A stretch of DNA of 64,000 nucleotides, taken from positions 25,043-89,042 of the forward strand of contig JBGSTZ010000031.1 in the NCBI GenBank assembly GCA_041736255.1. Direction: 5' to 3'. Both the position numbers and the translations under genes were made by a program. A model generated the notes under the pieces. That model ran no database searches. It saw only the letters and a list, made by a program, of their open reading frames with translations, and was not told where the DNA came from. Below, piece after piece: positions 8,873 to 16,953 of the stretch; positions within the stretch are counted from its first letter, which is position 1, and every line of letters begins with the position of its first letter. Source of the DNA: AVCC01 sp041736255. Its GTDB lineage: Bacteria > Pseudomonadota > Gammaproteobacteria > Burkholderiales > Burkholderiaceae_D.

Positions 8873-10306
8873 GTGATTCTTTCCAGACTGTCTTTTCGTC
8901 AGCTGCTGTTGACTGCATTTCTGCTGATCGTGGCGCTATTGAGCGCGACCTCGGTGCAAGCCTTGTTGACGCTGGAGCGACTAGCCAGCGATGGCCGTCA
9001 AACCGCGCATGATGCGGTGCAACTAACCGAAGACGCGCAGCGCCTGGCAGAGCGGACTATTGCGATGGAGCGCAGTGCGCGCCAGTTTATGGTGCTCAAC
9101 GATCCCGTCTTTCGAACCCGTTATCGCGAAGTGTGGACCGAGGCGCAGGAAGCCTTGAGTGCGCTCAAGCTGCAATTATCCAAGGTGCCGGCGCGTGAAT
9201 TCGAAGCCTGGATTGCGCACAGCGAAGCAGCCTGGGCTTTGTTGCAGGCCGATCCGCAACAGCGCGCCCAAGATCAGGAAGTTCTGGCACGTGCTTTTGT
9301 CCGCTTGCCGGCTATTAATGCGTTGTTGTCGACTGAGAGCAGGCTTGAAGTCGCACGTCGCAACAATGCTTTGGTCGCCGCGCTTGCGCAGCAACGCCGC
9401 GTCCTGAAAATACAGGTGGTCGGCGCCATCGCACTGGCTGCGCTGTTTGCGTTCAGTTTCGGCCTCTGGCTGTCGCGCCCGCTGGCACGGATAGAAGTTG
9501 CGATCAATCGTCTGGGCCAGAACCGTTTCGATCAGGCGATCGAGGTCGACGGGCCGGCCGATCTGCGTCGGCTCGGCAGCCAGTTGGACTGGTTGCGCTT
9601 ACGCTTGGCCGATCTGGAAGCCGACAAGGCGCGTTTCATGCGCCATATTTCGCATGAATTGAAAACCCCGCTGGCCGCCTTGCGGGAAGGCGTCGCATTG
9701 CTGGAAGAGGAGGTGGCCGGCCCGCTGTCAGGCAATCAGCGCGAAGTCGCCGGCATTTTGCGCCAGAACACGCTCGCGCTGCAAACCCAGATCGAAGATT
9801 TGCTGCGCTACAATGCAGCCGCATTCGACGCCCGGCAGTTGCATTGCGTGCCGACCGCATTGCGCGCTTTGCTGCAACAAGTGATCGACGTGCAACGGCT
9901 GCAATGGCAGGCGCGCGATCTGACGATAGCGATAGACCTGAGAGGCCCGGATCAGGTGGCCCGCGTCGATCCCGACAAGCTGCAGGTGGCCTTGGCTAAT
10001 TTGTTATCGAATGCAATCCGTTTCAGCCCGCAGGGCGGCACCATCAGCCTGCTGCTGGGCAGATTGCCGGATCGCATCACGATAGATTGCATGGATCAGG
10101 GCCCGGGCATTGCGCCGGCCGACGCGGCGCGCATATTCGAGCCGTTCTATCAGGGCCTGCGTCAGCCGCCGGGTGCGCGCAACGGCAACGGCATTGGTCT
10201 GTCGATCGTGCATGAATACGTTGTCGCCCATCGCGGCACGGTAGAACTTGTGCCGTGTGAAACGGGCGCCCATTTCCGGATTACGCTCCCTATTGACAAT
10301 AAATAA
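8873..10306 (+). CDS. glrK: Sensor histidine kinase, GlrK/QseE-like
   Basis: A 477-residue inner-membrane kinase. There is an N-terminal TM helix (about 10-30), a helical periplasmic domain to about 175, a second TM (about 180-200), HAMP, then the HisKA domain with FMRHISHELKTPL and the phospho-acceptor H261. The C-terminal HATPase has the N box (LANLLSNAIRFSP), DQGPGIAP and GNGIGLSIV. Start is a GTG at 8873 behind GAGGAAA. Gene order kinase, lipoprotein, NtrC-type regulator matches glrK-qseG-glrR (qseEGF) of enterobacteria, which senses envelope state and controls glmY there. The partner regulator follows in the same operon. Confidence 0.85.
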   Translation: MILSRLSFRQLLLTAFLLIVALLSATSVQALLTLERLASDGRQTAHDAVQLTEDAQRLAERTIAMERSARQFMVLNDPVFRTRYREVWTEAQEALSALKLQLSKVPAREFEAWIAHSEAAWALLQADPQQRAQDQEVLARAFVRLPAINALLSTESRLEVARRNNALVAALAQQRRVLKIQVVGAIALAALFAFSFGLWLSRPLARIEVAINRLGQNRFDQAIEVDGPADLRRLGSQLDWLRLRLADLEADKARFMRHISHELKTPLAALREGVALLEEEVAGPLSGNQREVAGILRQNTLALQTQIEDLLRYNAAAFDARQLHCVPTALRALLQQVIDVQRLQWQARDLTIAIDLRGPDQVARVDPDKLQVALANLLSNAIRFSPQGGTISLLLGRLPDRITIDCMDQGPGIAPADAARIFEPFYQGLRQPPGARNGNGIGLSIVHEYVVAHRGTVELVPCETGAHFRITLPIDNK

Positions 10307-10310
10307 AATA

Positions 10311-10883
10311 ATGAAAACACAAATTTTTCTAACCCTGTTCTGCGGCCTGTTGGCTGCCTGCACCACTGCTCCGGTCACGGTGGAAGAGCCGGTTGCGGTG
10401 ATCGTTTCGCAGCCTGCCCCGAGTTTGTCGAGTATGTCGAGTACGCCGCGCGAAATTGGCACCTTGCTGGCTTATCACCAGTGGTTGCGTACATTGACGC
10501 CGGCCGCACTGGTCAGAGAGCTGGCAGAGCTGCAGAAACAGCCCAAAAACGCGCAGTTTGCGCTGAAAAAATCGATGTTGCTGACCTTGAGTCATGACAG
10601 CGACGATTTGGCGCGGGCCCAGAGCTTGACCGACGGCGTCATCAAATCGGCCGAGCCGGATGCGCTGATCGTCAAGCCATTGGCGCGCATATTTGCTGCC
10701 AATTACGCCGAAATGCGCCGCCTCAGCGATCAGACCGACAAACTCAGTCAACAGGCGAAAGAAAGCCAGCGTCGCGTTGAGCAACTTCAGCAGACCTTAG
10801 AAGCGCTGAAGGCAATCGAGCGCACGCTGCCAGCGCCTCCGAATGGCGCACCGGCAGCGACGACACCAAAAGGAACGCCATGA
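10311..10883 (+). CDS. qseG: QseG-like outer-membrane lipoprotein
   Basis: A 190-residue lipoprotein. The signal peptide MKTQIFLTLFCGLLAAC ends in the lipobox LLAAC, so lipidation at Cys17 is expected. A proline-rich linker follows, then a mainly helical body with a likely coiled coil near residues 140-175 (QQAKESQRRVEQLQQTLEALK). It starts 4 bases after glrK, and its stop overlaps the glrR start as ATGA. In E. coli QseG interacts with the kinase at the envelope and modulates signalling; the position here supports the same role, although sequence similarity is low. Confidence 0.75.
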   Translation: MKTQIFLTLFCGLLAACTTAPVTVEEPVAVIVSQPAPSLSSMSSTPREIGTLLAYHQWLRTLTPAALVRELAELQKQPKNAQFALKKSMLLTLSHDSDDLARAQSLTDGVIKSAEPDALIVKPLARIFAANYAEMRRLSDQTDKLSQQAKESQRRVEQLQQTLEALKAIERTLPAPPNGAPAATTPKGTP

Positions 10884-12271
10884 CAGCCCATGCACAGATT
10901 CTGCTGGTCGACGATGATCCCGATTTGCTGCGCTTATTGTCGATACGCTTATCCGCTGCCGGCTATCGGGTCACTGCGGTCAGCAGCGCCGAAGCGGCAC
11001 TGGAGCGGCTGGCAATCGAATTGCCGGCGCTGGTGATCAGCGACATCTGCCTGCCCGGGCGCGACGGTCTGGCGCTGTTCGATGAAATCCGCGCCCAGCA
11101 TTCGGCGCTGCCGGTGATTCTGCTGACCGCGCACGGCACCATTCCGGATGCAGTCGAAGCCACCGCGCGCGGCGCGTATGCCTATCTGACCAAGCCGTTC
11201 GACGGCAAAGTTTTGCTGGAAAAAATTGCGCAAGCGCTCAGCCTGAGCGTGCCGTCGCCAATGTCATCGTCGCTGCCAGCGCTCGGCGACGAGGCATGGC
11301 GGGCAGGCTTGATCAGCCGCAGCCAGTGCATGAATGCGCTGCTGGCCGAGGCCAAATTGGTCGCTGCAACCGACGCCAGCATCCTGATCCGCGGTGAAAG
11401 TGGCAGCGGCAAGGAATTGCTGGCACAAGCAATTCATCGCGCCAGTCACCGCGCAAGCGCACCCTTTGTCGCCGTCAATTGCGGCGCGATTCCCGAGCAA
11501 TTGCTGGAATCCGAATTGTTCGGACACGTCAAAGGCGCGTTCACTGGCGCTGTGAGCAACCGTCCCGGCCTGTTTCAGGCGGCGCATGGCGGCACCTTGT
11601 TTCTGGATGAAATTGGCGACATGCCGCTGTTGCTGCAAGTGAAGTTGTTGCGCGTGTTGCAAGAGCGGGCGGTGCGCCCGGTCGGCGCCGATCAGGCGCT
11701 GCCAATTGATGTGCGCATCGTGTCGGCCACCCATCGTGATCTCGATGCCGCGCTGGCAGATGGGCAGTTTCGCGAGGATCTGTATTACCGCCTGAACGTC
11801 GTGACCCTGAGCCTGCCGCCGTTAGCCGAGCGGCGCGAAGATATCGCCTTGCTGGCGAATCATTTTCTGCAACAGCTTGCCAGCAAGTATCACAAGCCGC
11901 TGAACGGCTTTGCACCCGATGCGCTGGAGGCGCTGATGACTGCATCGTGGCCAGGCAATGTGCGCCAACTCAATAACGTGGTCGAGCAAGTCTGCGCGCT
12001 GGCCACCACGCCGCTGGTGCCCTTGTCGCTGGTGCGGCGCGCATTGCGGGTGCCGTCGTTTGAAGTGCTCAGCTACGCCGAGGCCAAGCAGCGTTTTGAA
12101 CGCAATTACCTGATTCAACTGCTGAAGCTCACCGATGGCAATGTCGCCGACGCGGCGCGACTGGCCGACCGCAACCGCACCGAGTTTTATCGGCTGTTGC
12201 AAAAATCCGGCCTGACACCGAGCCTGTTCCGGGCCGACGATGGCACTGTCGCCGACGAGCGACAGAAGTAA
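10880..12271 (+). CDS. glrR: Sigma-54-dependent response regulator, GlrR/QseF-like
   Basis: A 463-residue NtrC-family activator. Receiver domain: acidic pocket VDDD and phospho-acceptor D55, with conserved Lys in YLTKPF. AAA+ domain: Walker A GESGSGKE near 172, the sigma-54 contact loop GAFTGA at 219-224, and Walker B GTLFLDEIGD. The C-terminal Fis-type HTH covers about 420-455. It activates RNA polymerase-sigma54 when phosphorylated by the neighbouring kinase. The start overlaps the qseG stop and has AAGGA upstream. The last codons contain a TGTC-N10-GACA site, the operator type described for E. coli GlrR. Confidence 0.9.
   Translation: MTAHAQILLVDDDPDLLRLLSIRLSAAGYRVTAVSSAEAALERLAIELPALVISDICLPGRDGLALFDEIRAQHSALPVILLTAHGTIPDAVEATARGAYAYLTKPFDGKVLLEKIAQALSLSVPSPMSSSLPALGDEAWRAGLISRSQCMNALLAEAKLVAATDASILIRGESGSGKELLAQAIHRASHRASAPFVAVNCGAIPEQLLESELFGHVKGAFTGAVSNRPGLFQAAHGGTLFLDEIGDMPLLLQVKLLRVLQERAVRPVGADQALPIDVRIVSATHRDLDAALADGQFREDLYYRLNVVTLSLPPLAERREDIALLANHFLQQLASKYHKPLNGFAPDALEALMTASWPGNVRQLNNVVEQVCALATTPLVPLSLVRRALRVPSFEVLSYAEAKQRFERNYLIQLLKLTDGNVADAARLADRNRTEFYRLLQKSGLTPSLFRADDGTVADERQK
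12247..12264. promoter_or_regulatory. Predicted GlrR binding site 1 (upstream activating sequence)
   Basis: TGTCGCCGACGAGCGACA fits TGTC-N10-GACA exactly, the consensus known for E. coli GlrR. It lies in the last codons of glrR, centred about 187 bp upstream of the transcription start predicted from the sigma-54 promoter. Seven bases on each side are shared with site 2. Confidence 0.75.
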
Positions 12272-12294
12272 TTTCTTTCAAATCAATCACTTGG

Positions 12295-12358
12295 GTGATT
12301 CTGCACAGACCACTGTCGCCTGGTAGCGACAAAAATCAGTGCAGAATCACGATTCTGC
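12295..12358. repeat. Nested inverted repeats around GlrR site 2
   Basis: GTGATTCTGCAC (12295-12306) is perfectly inverted at 12339-12350, and GATTCTGC recurs at 12351-12358, forming a second, tighter palindrome with GCAGAATC. GlrR site 2 lies in the loop. The outer pair could fold as a terminator stem for the glrR mRNA, although no T tract follows, or it could bind another regulator. Confidence 0.6.
12314..12331. promoter_or_regulatory. Predicted GlrR binding site 2 (upstream activating sequence)
   Basis: TGTCGCCTGGTAGCGACA again fits TGTC-N10-GACA. The centre is about 120 bp upstream of the predicted start and 67 bp from site 1, a usual range for enhancer-binding proteins. It differs from site 1 only in the four central bases. 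Confidence 0.8.
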
Positions 12359-12416
12359 CGCGATCATTTTGGTGAATTTTTCTTAAGTCATTGAATGCAT
12401 TGATTTTTTAACATGC

Positions 12417-12432
12417 TGGCACAGTGATTGCT
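12417..12432 (+). promoter_or_regulatory. Sigma-54 promoter of the BON-domain gene
   Basis: TGGCACAGTGATTGCT is a full match to the -24/-12 consensus TGGCAC-N5-TTGCW, with GG and GC ten bases apart. The transcription start would be near 12443, giving a leader of about 100 bases before the ATG at 12543. The leader contains a direct repeat, GTACTTGGT at 12474-12482 and 12487-12495. Confidence 0.85.
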
Positions 12433-12542
12433 AAAGAGGTCCTTGTAACGTTAGAACGGCGTTGCGGTGTTTGGTACTTGGTTTAAGTACTTGGTGCTAC
12501 CACTAACCGTTATTCGATCTCCTTACCAAGAAAGAAACTATC

Positions 12543-12962
12543 ATGCAAAACCATAAATTGTTGTCCCGTCTGCTTGTTGCTGCATTGATCTCACTAACTT
12601 CCGTTGCTGCCGTGCAAGCTGCAGATGCATCCACTTCCGCAGCGGCCAACTCTACTACTGCTACCGGCGCTTCCACTGATACGAGTGCAGCACCTCTTGG
12701 CACCGGATCTGCTGCAACTGCGGTCGGAGCCACATCCGCATATGCCGATGATGCGATGATCACCACTATGGTCAAGGCTGCATTGGTTGAAGACGAGCAA
12801 GTGCAATCGCTGAAAATCAGCGTGTCCACCGAACAAGGCATAGTCAAGATGTCGGGTGTCGTGCCCACTGCTGAAGTTGGTCAGCGCGCGCTACAACTGG
12901 CCGCCGGAGTCCAGGGCGTGCAGGATATCAAGAGCGAATTGAAGGTTAAAAAAGGTAGTTAA
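12543..12962 (+). CDS. Secreted BON-domain protein (OsmY-like)
   Basis: A 139-residue precursor with a Sec signal peptide (cleavage probably after AVQA, residue 26), a Ser/Thr/Ala-rich linker to about 65, and one BON domain from about 68 to 136 with the family pattern of a helix, then VSTEQGIVKMSGVV and GVQGVQDIKSELKV. BON domains bind phospholipid membranes; OsmY, DolP and similar proteins guard the periplasm under stress. It is expressed alone, between a sigma-54 promoter with two GlrR-type sites and a strong terminator, so it is probably a target of the envelope-sensing Glr system just upstream. Confidence 0.85.
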   Translation: MQNHKLLSRLLVAALISLTSVAAVQAADASTSAAANSTTATGASTDTSAAPLGTGSAATAVGATSAYADDAMITTMVKAALVEDEQVQSLKISVSTEQGIVKMSGVVPTAEVGQRALQLAAGVQGVQDIKSELKVKKGS

Positions 12963-12993
12963 GCTACTATAAAAACAGTAAGCCAGTGCAACA

Positions 12994-13028
12994 AAAAAGC
13001 GGCCCGCAATTTTATGCGGGCCGCTTTT
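12994..13028 (+). terminator. Rho-independent terminator after the BON gene
   Basis: AAAAGCGGCCCGCA and TGCGGGCCGCTTTT form a near-perfect 14-bp stem with a loop of a few bases, ending in a short T run. The remaining bases to 13290 hold no gene I can support; a small GGGGCAGTGCCCC hairpin sits at 13267-13279, just before the next start codon. Confidence 0.88.
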
Positions 13029-13290
13029 GCATTAACGCTTTGATGTTGCATGCCGCATGCCTGGAAGCAGATATCACCTTAATCCAGCCCTCTCGCAACT
13101 TGCCGGAGTTGCAGAATCGACGCAAAAAATTACGCCGAATAAGGACGATTTATGAAATTTTTGACCAAAAATCGGGTGAAATATAGGATTTTCATAGTAT
13201 TTAGTCACGCCTAGTAAATTTTTACGCATCTCACTATAATCAGCGAAACCTAAAAAATGCCACCAGGGGCAGTGCCCCAGAAAGTTTTTC

Positions 13291-15777
13291 GTGTCATCTT
13301 TTCCAGACCCGTTACCTCATGCTGCAATTGAGGCGCCCCCGGGCTCGCAGCAACGTTTCGAAAACCTTGTCAATTGTATCGACGGCATTGTCTGGGAGGC
13401 CGATCCGGTCACTTTTCGCGTCATTTTTGTCAGCGTGCAAACCACGCACATCCTGGGCTATCGGATCGAAGAGTGGTATGCCGAAAATTTTTGGGCCGAT
13501 CACATTTACCCGCAGGATCGCGAACATGCAGTCAGAGACTGTGCGGCATTCACCAAGCTCGGGGAAAATTATGTACTTGAATACCGGATGCTGGCTGCTG
13601 ACGGGCGCGTGGTCTGGTTCAAGGACTCGGTCAGTGTTGGCGTCAGTGCCGGGCAGGCGGTTTCCTTGTGCGGCATCATGGTGGATATTACCGACCAGAA
13701 GCGGCTGTTGCAGACGAATCTCGAGCAGATGCATTTTTTCCACAAATTGGGCGACACTATTCCCAGCCCGATTTTTTGGAAAGACGCCGAAGGTCGCTAT
13801 CAGGGTTGCAACAAAACATTCGAGGCATATATCGGGGTCCGGCGCGAAGACTTGATTGGCAAATCCGTGTTCGACATTGCGCCTCCCGAACTGGCTGCAA
13901 CCTACGCCGCTGCCGACCAGGCGCTGTTTGACAGCCGGGGCACCCAAACTTATGAAGCCGCCGTGCGCTACGCGGATGGTTCCCTCAAAAACGTGGTTTT
14001 TAACAAGGCTACTTTTGAGAAAGAAGGCGGCGGCTTGGGTGGGCTGGTCGGCATAATACTTGACATTACCGAACTCAAGCATGCCGAACACGCGTTACGA
14101 CTCTCCGCTTCCGTATTTGAAAGCAGTACCGACGGTATTGTAATAACCGATGCCCAAACACGCATCCTTAAAGTCAACCGCGCCTTTAGCACTATTACCG
14201 GATACGCTGCCGATGAGGCATTGGGGAAAACCCCGACAATGCTGCACTCGGGCCAGCAGGATGCCGCGTTCTATCGGCAGATGTGGAAATCGCTTGCTAA
14301 GCACGGTCGCTGGAGCGGAGAACTCTGGAATCGGCACAAATTAGGCCATGCTTTTATAGAGCGCCTGTCGATCAATCGGGTACTGGACGCCAATGGCGCC
14401 GTTACCAATTATATCGGTATTTTTAGCGATATTTCCCACGTCAAGGCGGCGCAAAGTCAGATTGACAGGCTGTCCTATTTCGATGCGCTGACCAATTTGC
14501 CCAACCGGGCGCAGTTGCAGGAACGACTGCAGCACGCGCTGTCCAACGCGGAGGCTACCAGCCAACGGGTCACGCTGTTGACGATGAATATTGAACGACT
14601 GGGTTACATCAATGACACACTGGGACACCATGTCGGCGACCAAGTCATCATCGCAGTCGCCGAGCGTCTGTTGGCCAGCGTGCGCGCCGTCGATACCGTT
14701 TTCCGCCATCTTGGCGATGAGTTCGCGGTCATCCTGGAGGACTTGGACAGTGTGGACTCTGCCGCCCGCATGGCCGAACGCGTGCTTAGCGCGCTGAGTA
14801 CAGTCTTCCGCTTAGACGAACATGAGCTTATCGTGGGCGCCTGCATCGGCATCAGCATATTTCCGGACGATGGCAAGACCCCTTTATTGTTGCTAAAAAA
14901 TGCCGATATCGCGCTGCATCACGCCAAGGGCAGCGGCAGTTTCCAATTTTTTCGGGAAGAAATGAATGCCGCTTCGATGGAGCGGCTGTTGATCGAAAAC
15001 AGCCTGCGACTGGCGCTGCAACGCAACGAGTTTCGCGTTTATTATCAGGCGCAGCTCGATTTCGTGAGCGGTCAGATCATCGGAATGGAAGCGTTGGTGC
15101 GTTGGGCACATCCTGAAATGGGACTGGTATCGCCGATGCGCTTTATTCCAGTGGCCGAAGAAACCGGGCAAATCATCGCAATCGGTTTGTGGGTATTGCG
15201 CACCGCATGCGAGGAGACGCGGCGCTGGCACCAACTCGGGTATGACCATTTGCGGGTGGCGGTGAATGTATCGGCCAAGCAATTCAACCAGGACGATTTT
15301 GCCGCGCAGGTGAAACAGGTGCTACAAGACGCCGGGCTGGCACCAGATCGGCTGGAGCTGGAATTGACCGAAAGCCTGATCATGCAGCGCCCGGATCGCG
15401 TGATCGCCACCATGGAAGAATTGCGCGCAATCGGCGTGCGGTTCTCGATTGACGACTTCGGTACCGGCTATTCCAGCCTGTCGCAGCTCAAGCGCTTTCC
15501 AATCGACAAGCTCAAGATCGATCAATCGTTTACCAGCGATATCGGGATTGATGTCAACGGCGCCGCGATTACCCGCGCCATCATTGCGCTGGGTACCAGC
15601 ATGCATTTGCAAGTGATAGCGGAAGGCGTGGAAACCCATGAACAGCAGCGGTTCCTGATCGAGAACGGTTGCCACAGCATGCAAGGTTATTTGTTCAGCC
15701 GTCCGATCCCGGCCGATGATTTTTCGTGTTTGCTGGCAGAGCACAATGCAAATCCGTATATAGCTGTGGTGGTCTGA
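13291..15777 (+). CDS. PAS-PAS-PAS-GGDEF-EAL cyclic-di-GMP signalling protein
   Basis: An 828-residue cytoplasmic protein without TM segments. Three PAS/PAC sensor modules cover about 20-145, 148-265 and 272-390; the GGDEF domain about 400-560 and the EAL domain about 575-815. The GGDEF active-site motif reads LGDEF at 474-478, so its first glycine is lost and cyclase activity is doubtful. The EAL domain keeps its catalytic set: E600 of EAL, NVSAKQF, ELTES, DDFGTGYSS, KIDQSF and AEGVET. It is therefore probably a phosphodiesterase degrading c-di-GMP, with the GGDEF acting as a GTP sensor or remnant. Start is a GTG at 13291 with a weak ribosome site. No operon partner. Confidence 0.85.
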   Translation: MSSFPDPLPHAAIEAPPGSQQRFENLVNCIDGIVWEADPVTFRVIFVSVQTTHILGYRIEEWYAENFWADHIYPQDREHAVRDCAAFTKLGENYVLEYRMLAADGRVVWFKDSVSVGVSAGQAVSLCGIMVDITDQKRLLQTNLEQMHFFHKLGDTIPSPIFWKDAEGRYQGCNKTFEAYIGVRREDLIGKSVFDIAPPELAATYAAADQALFDSRGTQTYEAAVRYADGSLKNVVFNKATFEKEGGGLGGLVGIILDITELKHAEHALRLSASVFESSTDGIVITDAQTRILKVNRAFSTITGYAADEALGKTPTMLHSGQQDAAFYRQMWKSLAKHGRWSGELWNRHKLGHAFIERLSINRVLDANGAVTNYIGIFSDISHVKAAQSQIDRLSYFDALTNLPNRAQLQERLQHALSNAEATSQRVTLLTMNIERLGYINDTLGHHVGDQVIIAVAERLLASVRAVDTVFRHLGDEFAVILEDLDSVDSAARMAERVLSALSTVFRLDEHELIVGACIGISIFPDDGKTPLLLLKNADIALHHAKGSGSFQFFREEMNAASMERLLIENSLRLALQRNEFRVYYQAQLDFVSGQIIGMEALVRWAHPEMGLVSPMRFIPVAEETGQIIAIGLWVLRTACEETRRWHQLGYDHLRVAVNVSAKQFNQDDFAAQVKQVLQDAGLAPDRLELELTESLIMQRPDRVIATMEELRAIGVRFSIDDFGTGYSSLSQLKRFPIDKLKIDQSFTSDIGIDVNGAAITRAIIALGTSMHLQVIAEGVETHEQQRFLIENGCHSMQGYLFSRPIPADDFSCLLAEHNANPYIAVVV

Positions 15778-15811
15778 AGCAATTTTTCGCGCCAACCCTT
15801 TTTGTAGGTTG

Positions 15812-15878
15812 TAGGGGCGGGTTTGGAACCCACCCTCGCACTTTGGCGGCAAAAGGACGGGTTTGGAACCCGCCCCTA
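15812..15878. repeat. Inverted repeat with two GGGTTTGGAACCC cores (REP-like)
   Basis: Two 20-base arms, each built on the palindrome GGGTTTGGAACCC plus TAGGGGC or its complement, face each other across 27 bases at 15812-15831 and 15859-15878. It lies between convergent genes, so it may serve as a two-way terminator, and its form suggests a dispersed REP-type element. Confidence 0.65.
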
Positions 15879-15910
15879 TGGCAGCGGATCATTCATGGTG
15901 GGCTGAAAAA

Positions 15911-16852
15911 TTAGTACGGATGCAATGCATGCGCGCCCAGCCAGCGGCCGCTTTCGCAAAGCTTTTGCGTCACTTCCAGCACTAGCCGTTCGACTGCTGC
16001 TGCGGCGTTGGTGAGCGGAATATTCTTCGATGCACACAAGGTGACGGTGCGTGAAATTTGCGTTCCGCTGATGGGTCGCGCCACCATGTCGCCACGTTCT
16101 ATTTCGGCCAGCACCGGCGCCACCGGCAAGATGGTCGCACCCAAATCGGCCATCAGTGCCGATTTCAAAATGGCGATGGAATTAATGTCGATTACATTGT
16201 CGATCGACAGCCCGGCACTGCGCGCGATGTTCTCTATGCGCAGCCGCACGCCGTGTTGCAAGCCAGGCAAAATCAACGGCGCTCGCAGCGCGTCGGCCAG
16301 CGTGATCGACCCGCCGCGTGCCGCGAAGCGCGAACCGCTGCCGGTGATGTACAGCATGTCTTCTTCCACCATCGGAGTGCTGGTAAAGGCGGCGCGCAAT
16401 TGTCCGTCGTCAAACAGCACTGCCAGATTGATACGACCGGACTTTAATTGTTCGATCAGGTTGCCGGACAATTCCTCGGTCAGTTGCAATGTGATATCGG
16501 GATAGGTTTCACGTATTGTCGTCAGTAAGGGCAACGCCAGCGCACTGGAAATGCTCTGCGGCAGCCCGAGCGCGACAGTGCCGGTGGGCGTGTGCATGGT
16601 TTGCGTCACCGCCGATTTGGCGTCATCCACCTGTTTCAGGATCGCTTGCGCGTGTTCGTAAAAAGTCTTGCCGGCATCGGTGGACAGCACGCCCTGCGCG
16701 GAGCGATGCAGCAATTGCGCACCCAGCTCTTCTTCCAGTTGGCGCAATTGCTGCGTTAGCGCCGGTTGCGCGATATGTAGCACACGCGCCGCGCGCGACA
16801 ACGAACCATGATCGACGATGGCGACAAAGTAACGTAGTTGGCGCAGTTCCAT
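15911..16852 (-). CDS. LysR-family transcriptional regulator
   Basis: A 313-residue regulator with an N-terminal winged HTH (MELRQLRYFVAIVDHGSLSRAARVLHIAQPALTQQLRQLE is the classical LysR DNA-binding region, residues 1-60) and a C-terminal periplasmic-binding-like effector domain from about 90. The HIAQPALTQQ form and the effector region resemble the Nac/CynR-like branch. Neither effector nor target is obvious: the neighbours are a GGDEF gene upstream on the same strand and a convergent c-di-GMP gene. The 101-bp region before its start is the only candidate control region. Confidence 0.85.
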   Translation of the reverse strand: MELRQLRYFVAIVDHGSLSRAARVLHIAQPALTQQLRQLEEELGAQLLHRSAQGVLSTDAGKTFYEHAQAILKQVDDAKSAVTQTMHTPTGTVALGLPQSISSALALPLLTTIRETYPDITLQLTEELSGNLIEQLKSGRINLAVLFDDGQLRAAFTSTPMVEEDMLYITGSGSRFAARGGSITLADALRAPLILPGLQHGVRLRIENIARSAGLSIDNVIDINSIAILKSALMADLGATILPVAPVLAEIERGDMVARPISGTQISRTVTLCASKNIPLTNAAAAVERLVLEVTQKLCESGRWLGAHALHPY

Positions 16853-16953
16853 AGTGTTGTATTTTTAAATTTGCAATGGGATCTTGCGTGTAAGGCACTA
16901 TTTATGATGATACTCCAGCCATAACTAAGAATTTACAGGCTGAAAGAGGTGGA

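Noticed and set aside
12986..13186. Small plus-strand frame after the BON gene
   Set aside because: It starts inside the terminator hairpin and has no recognisable product.
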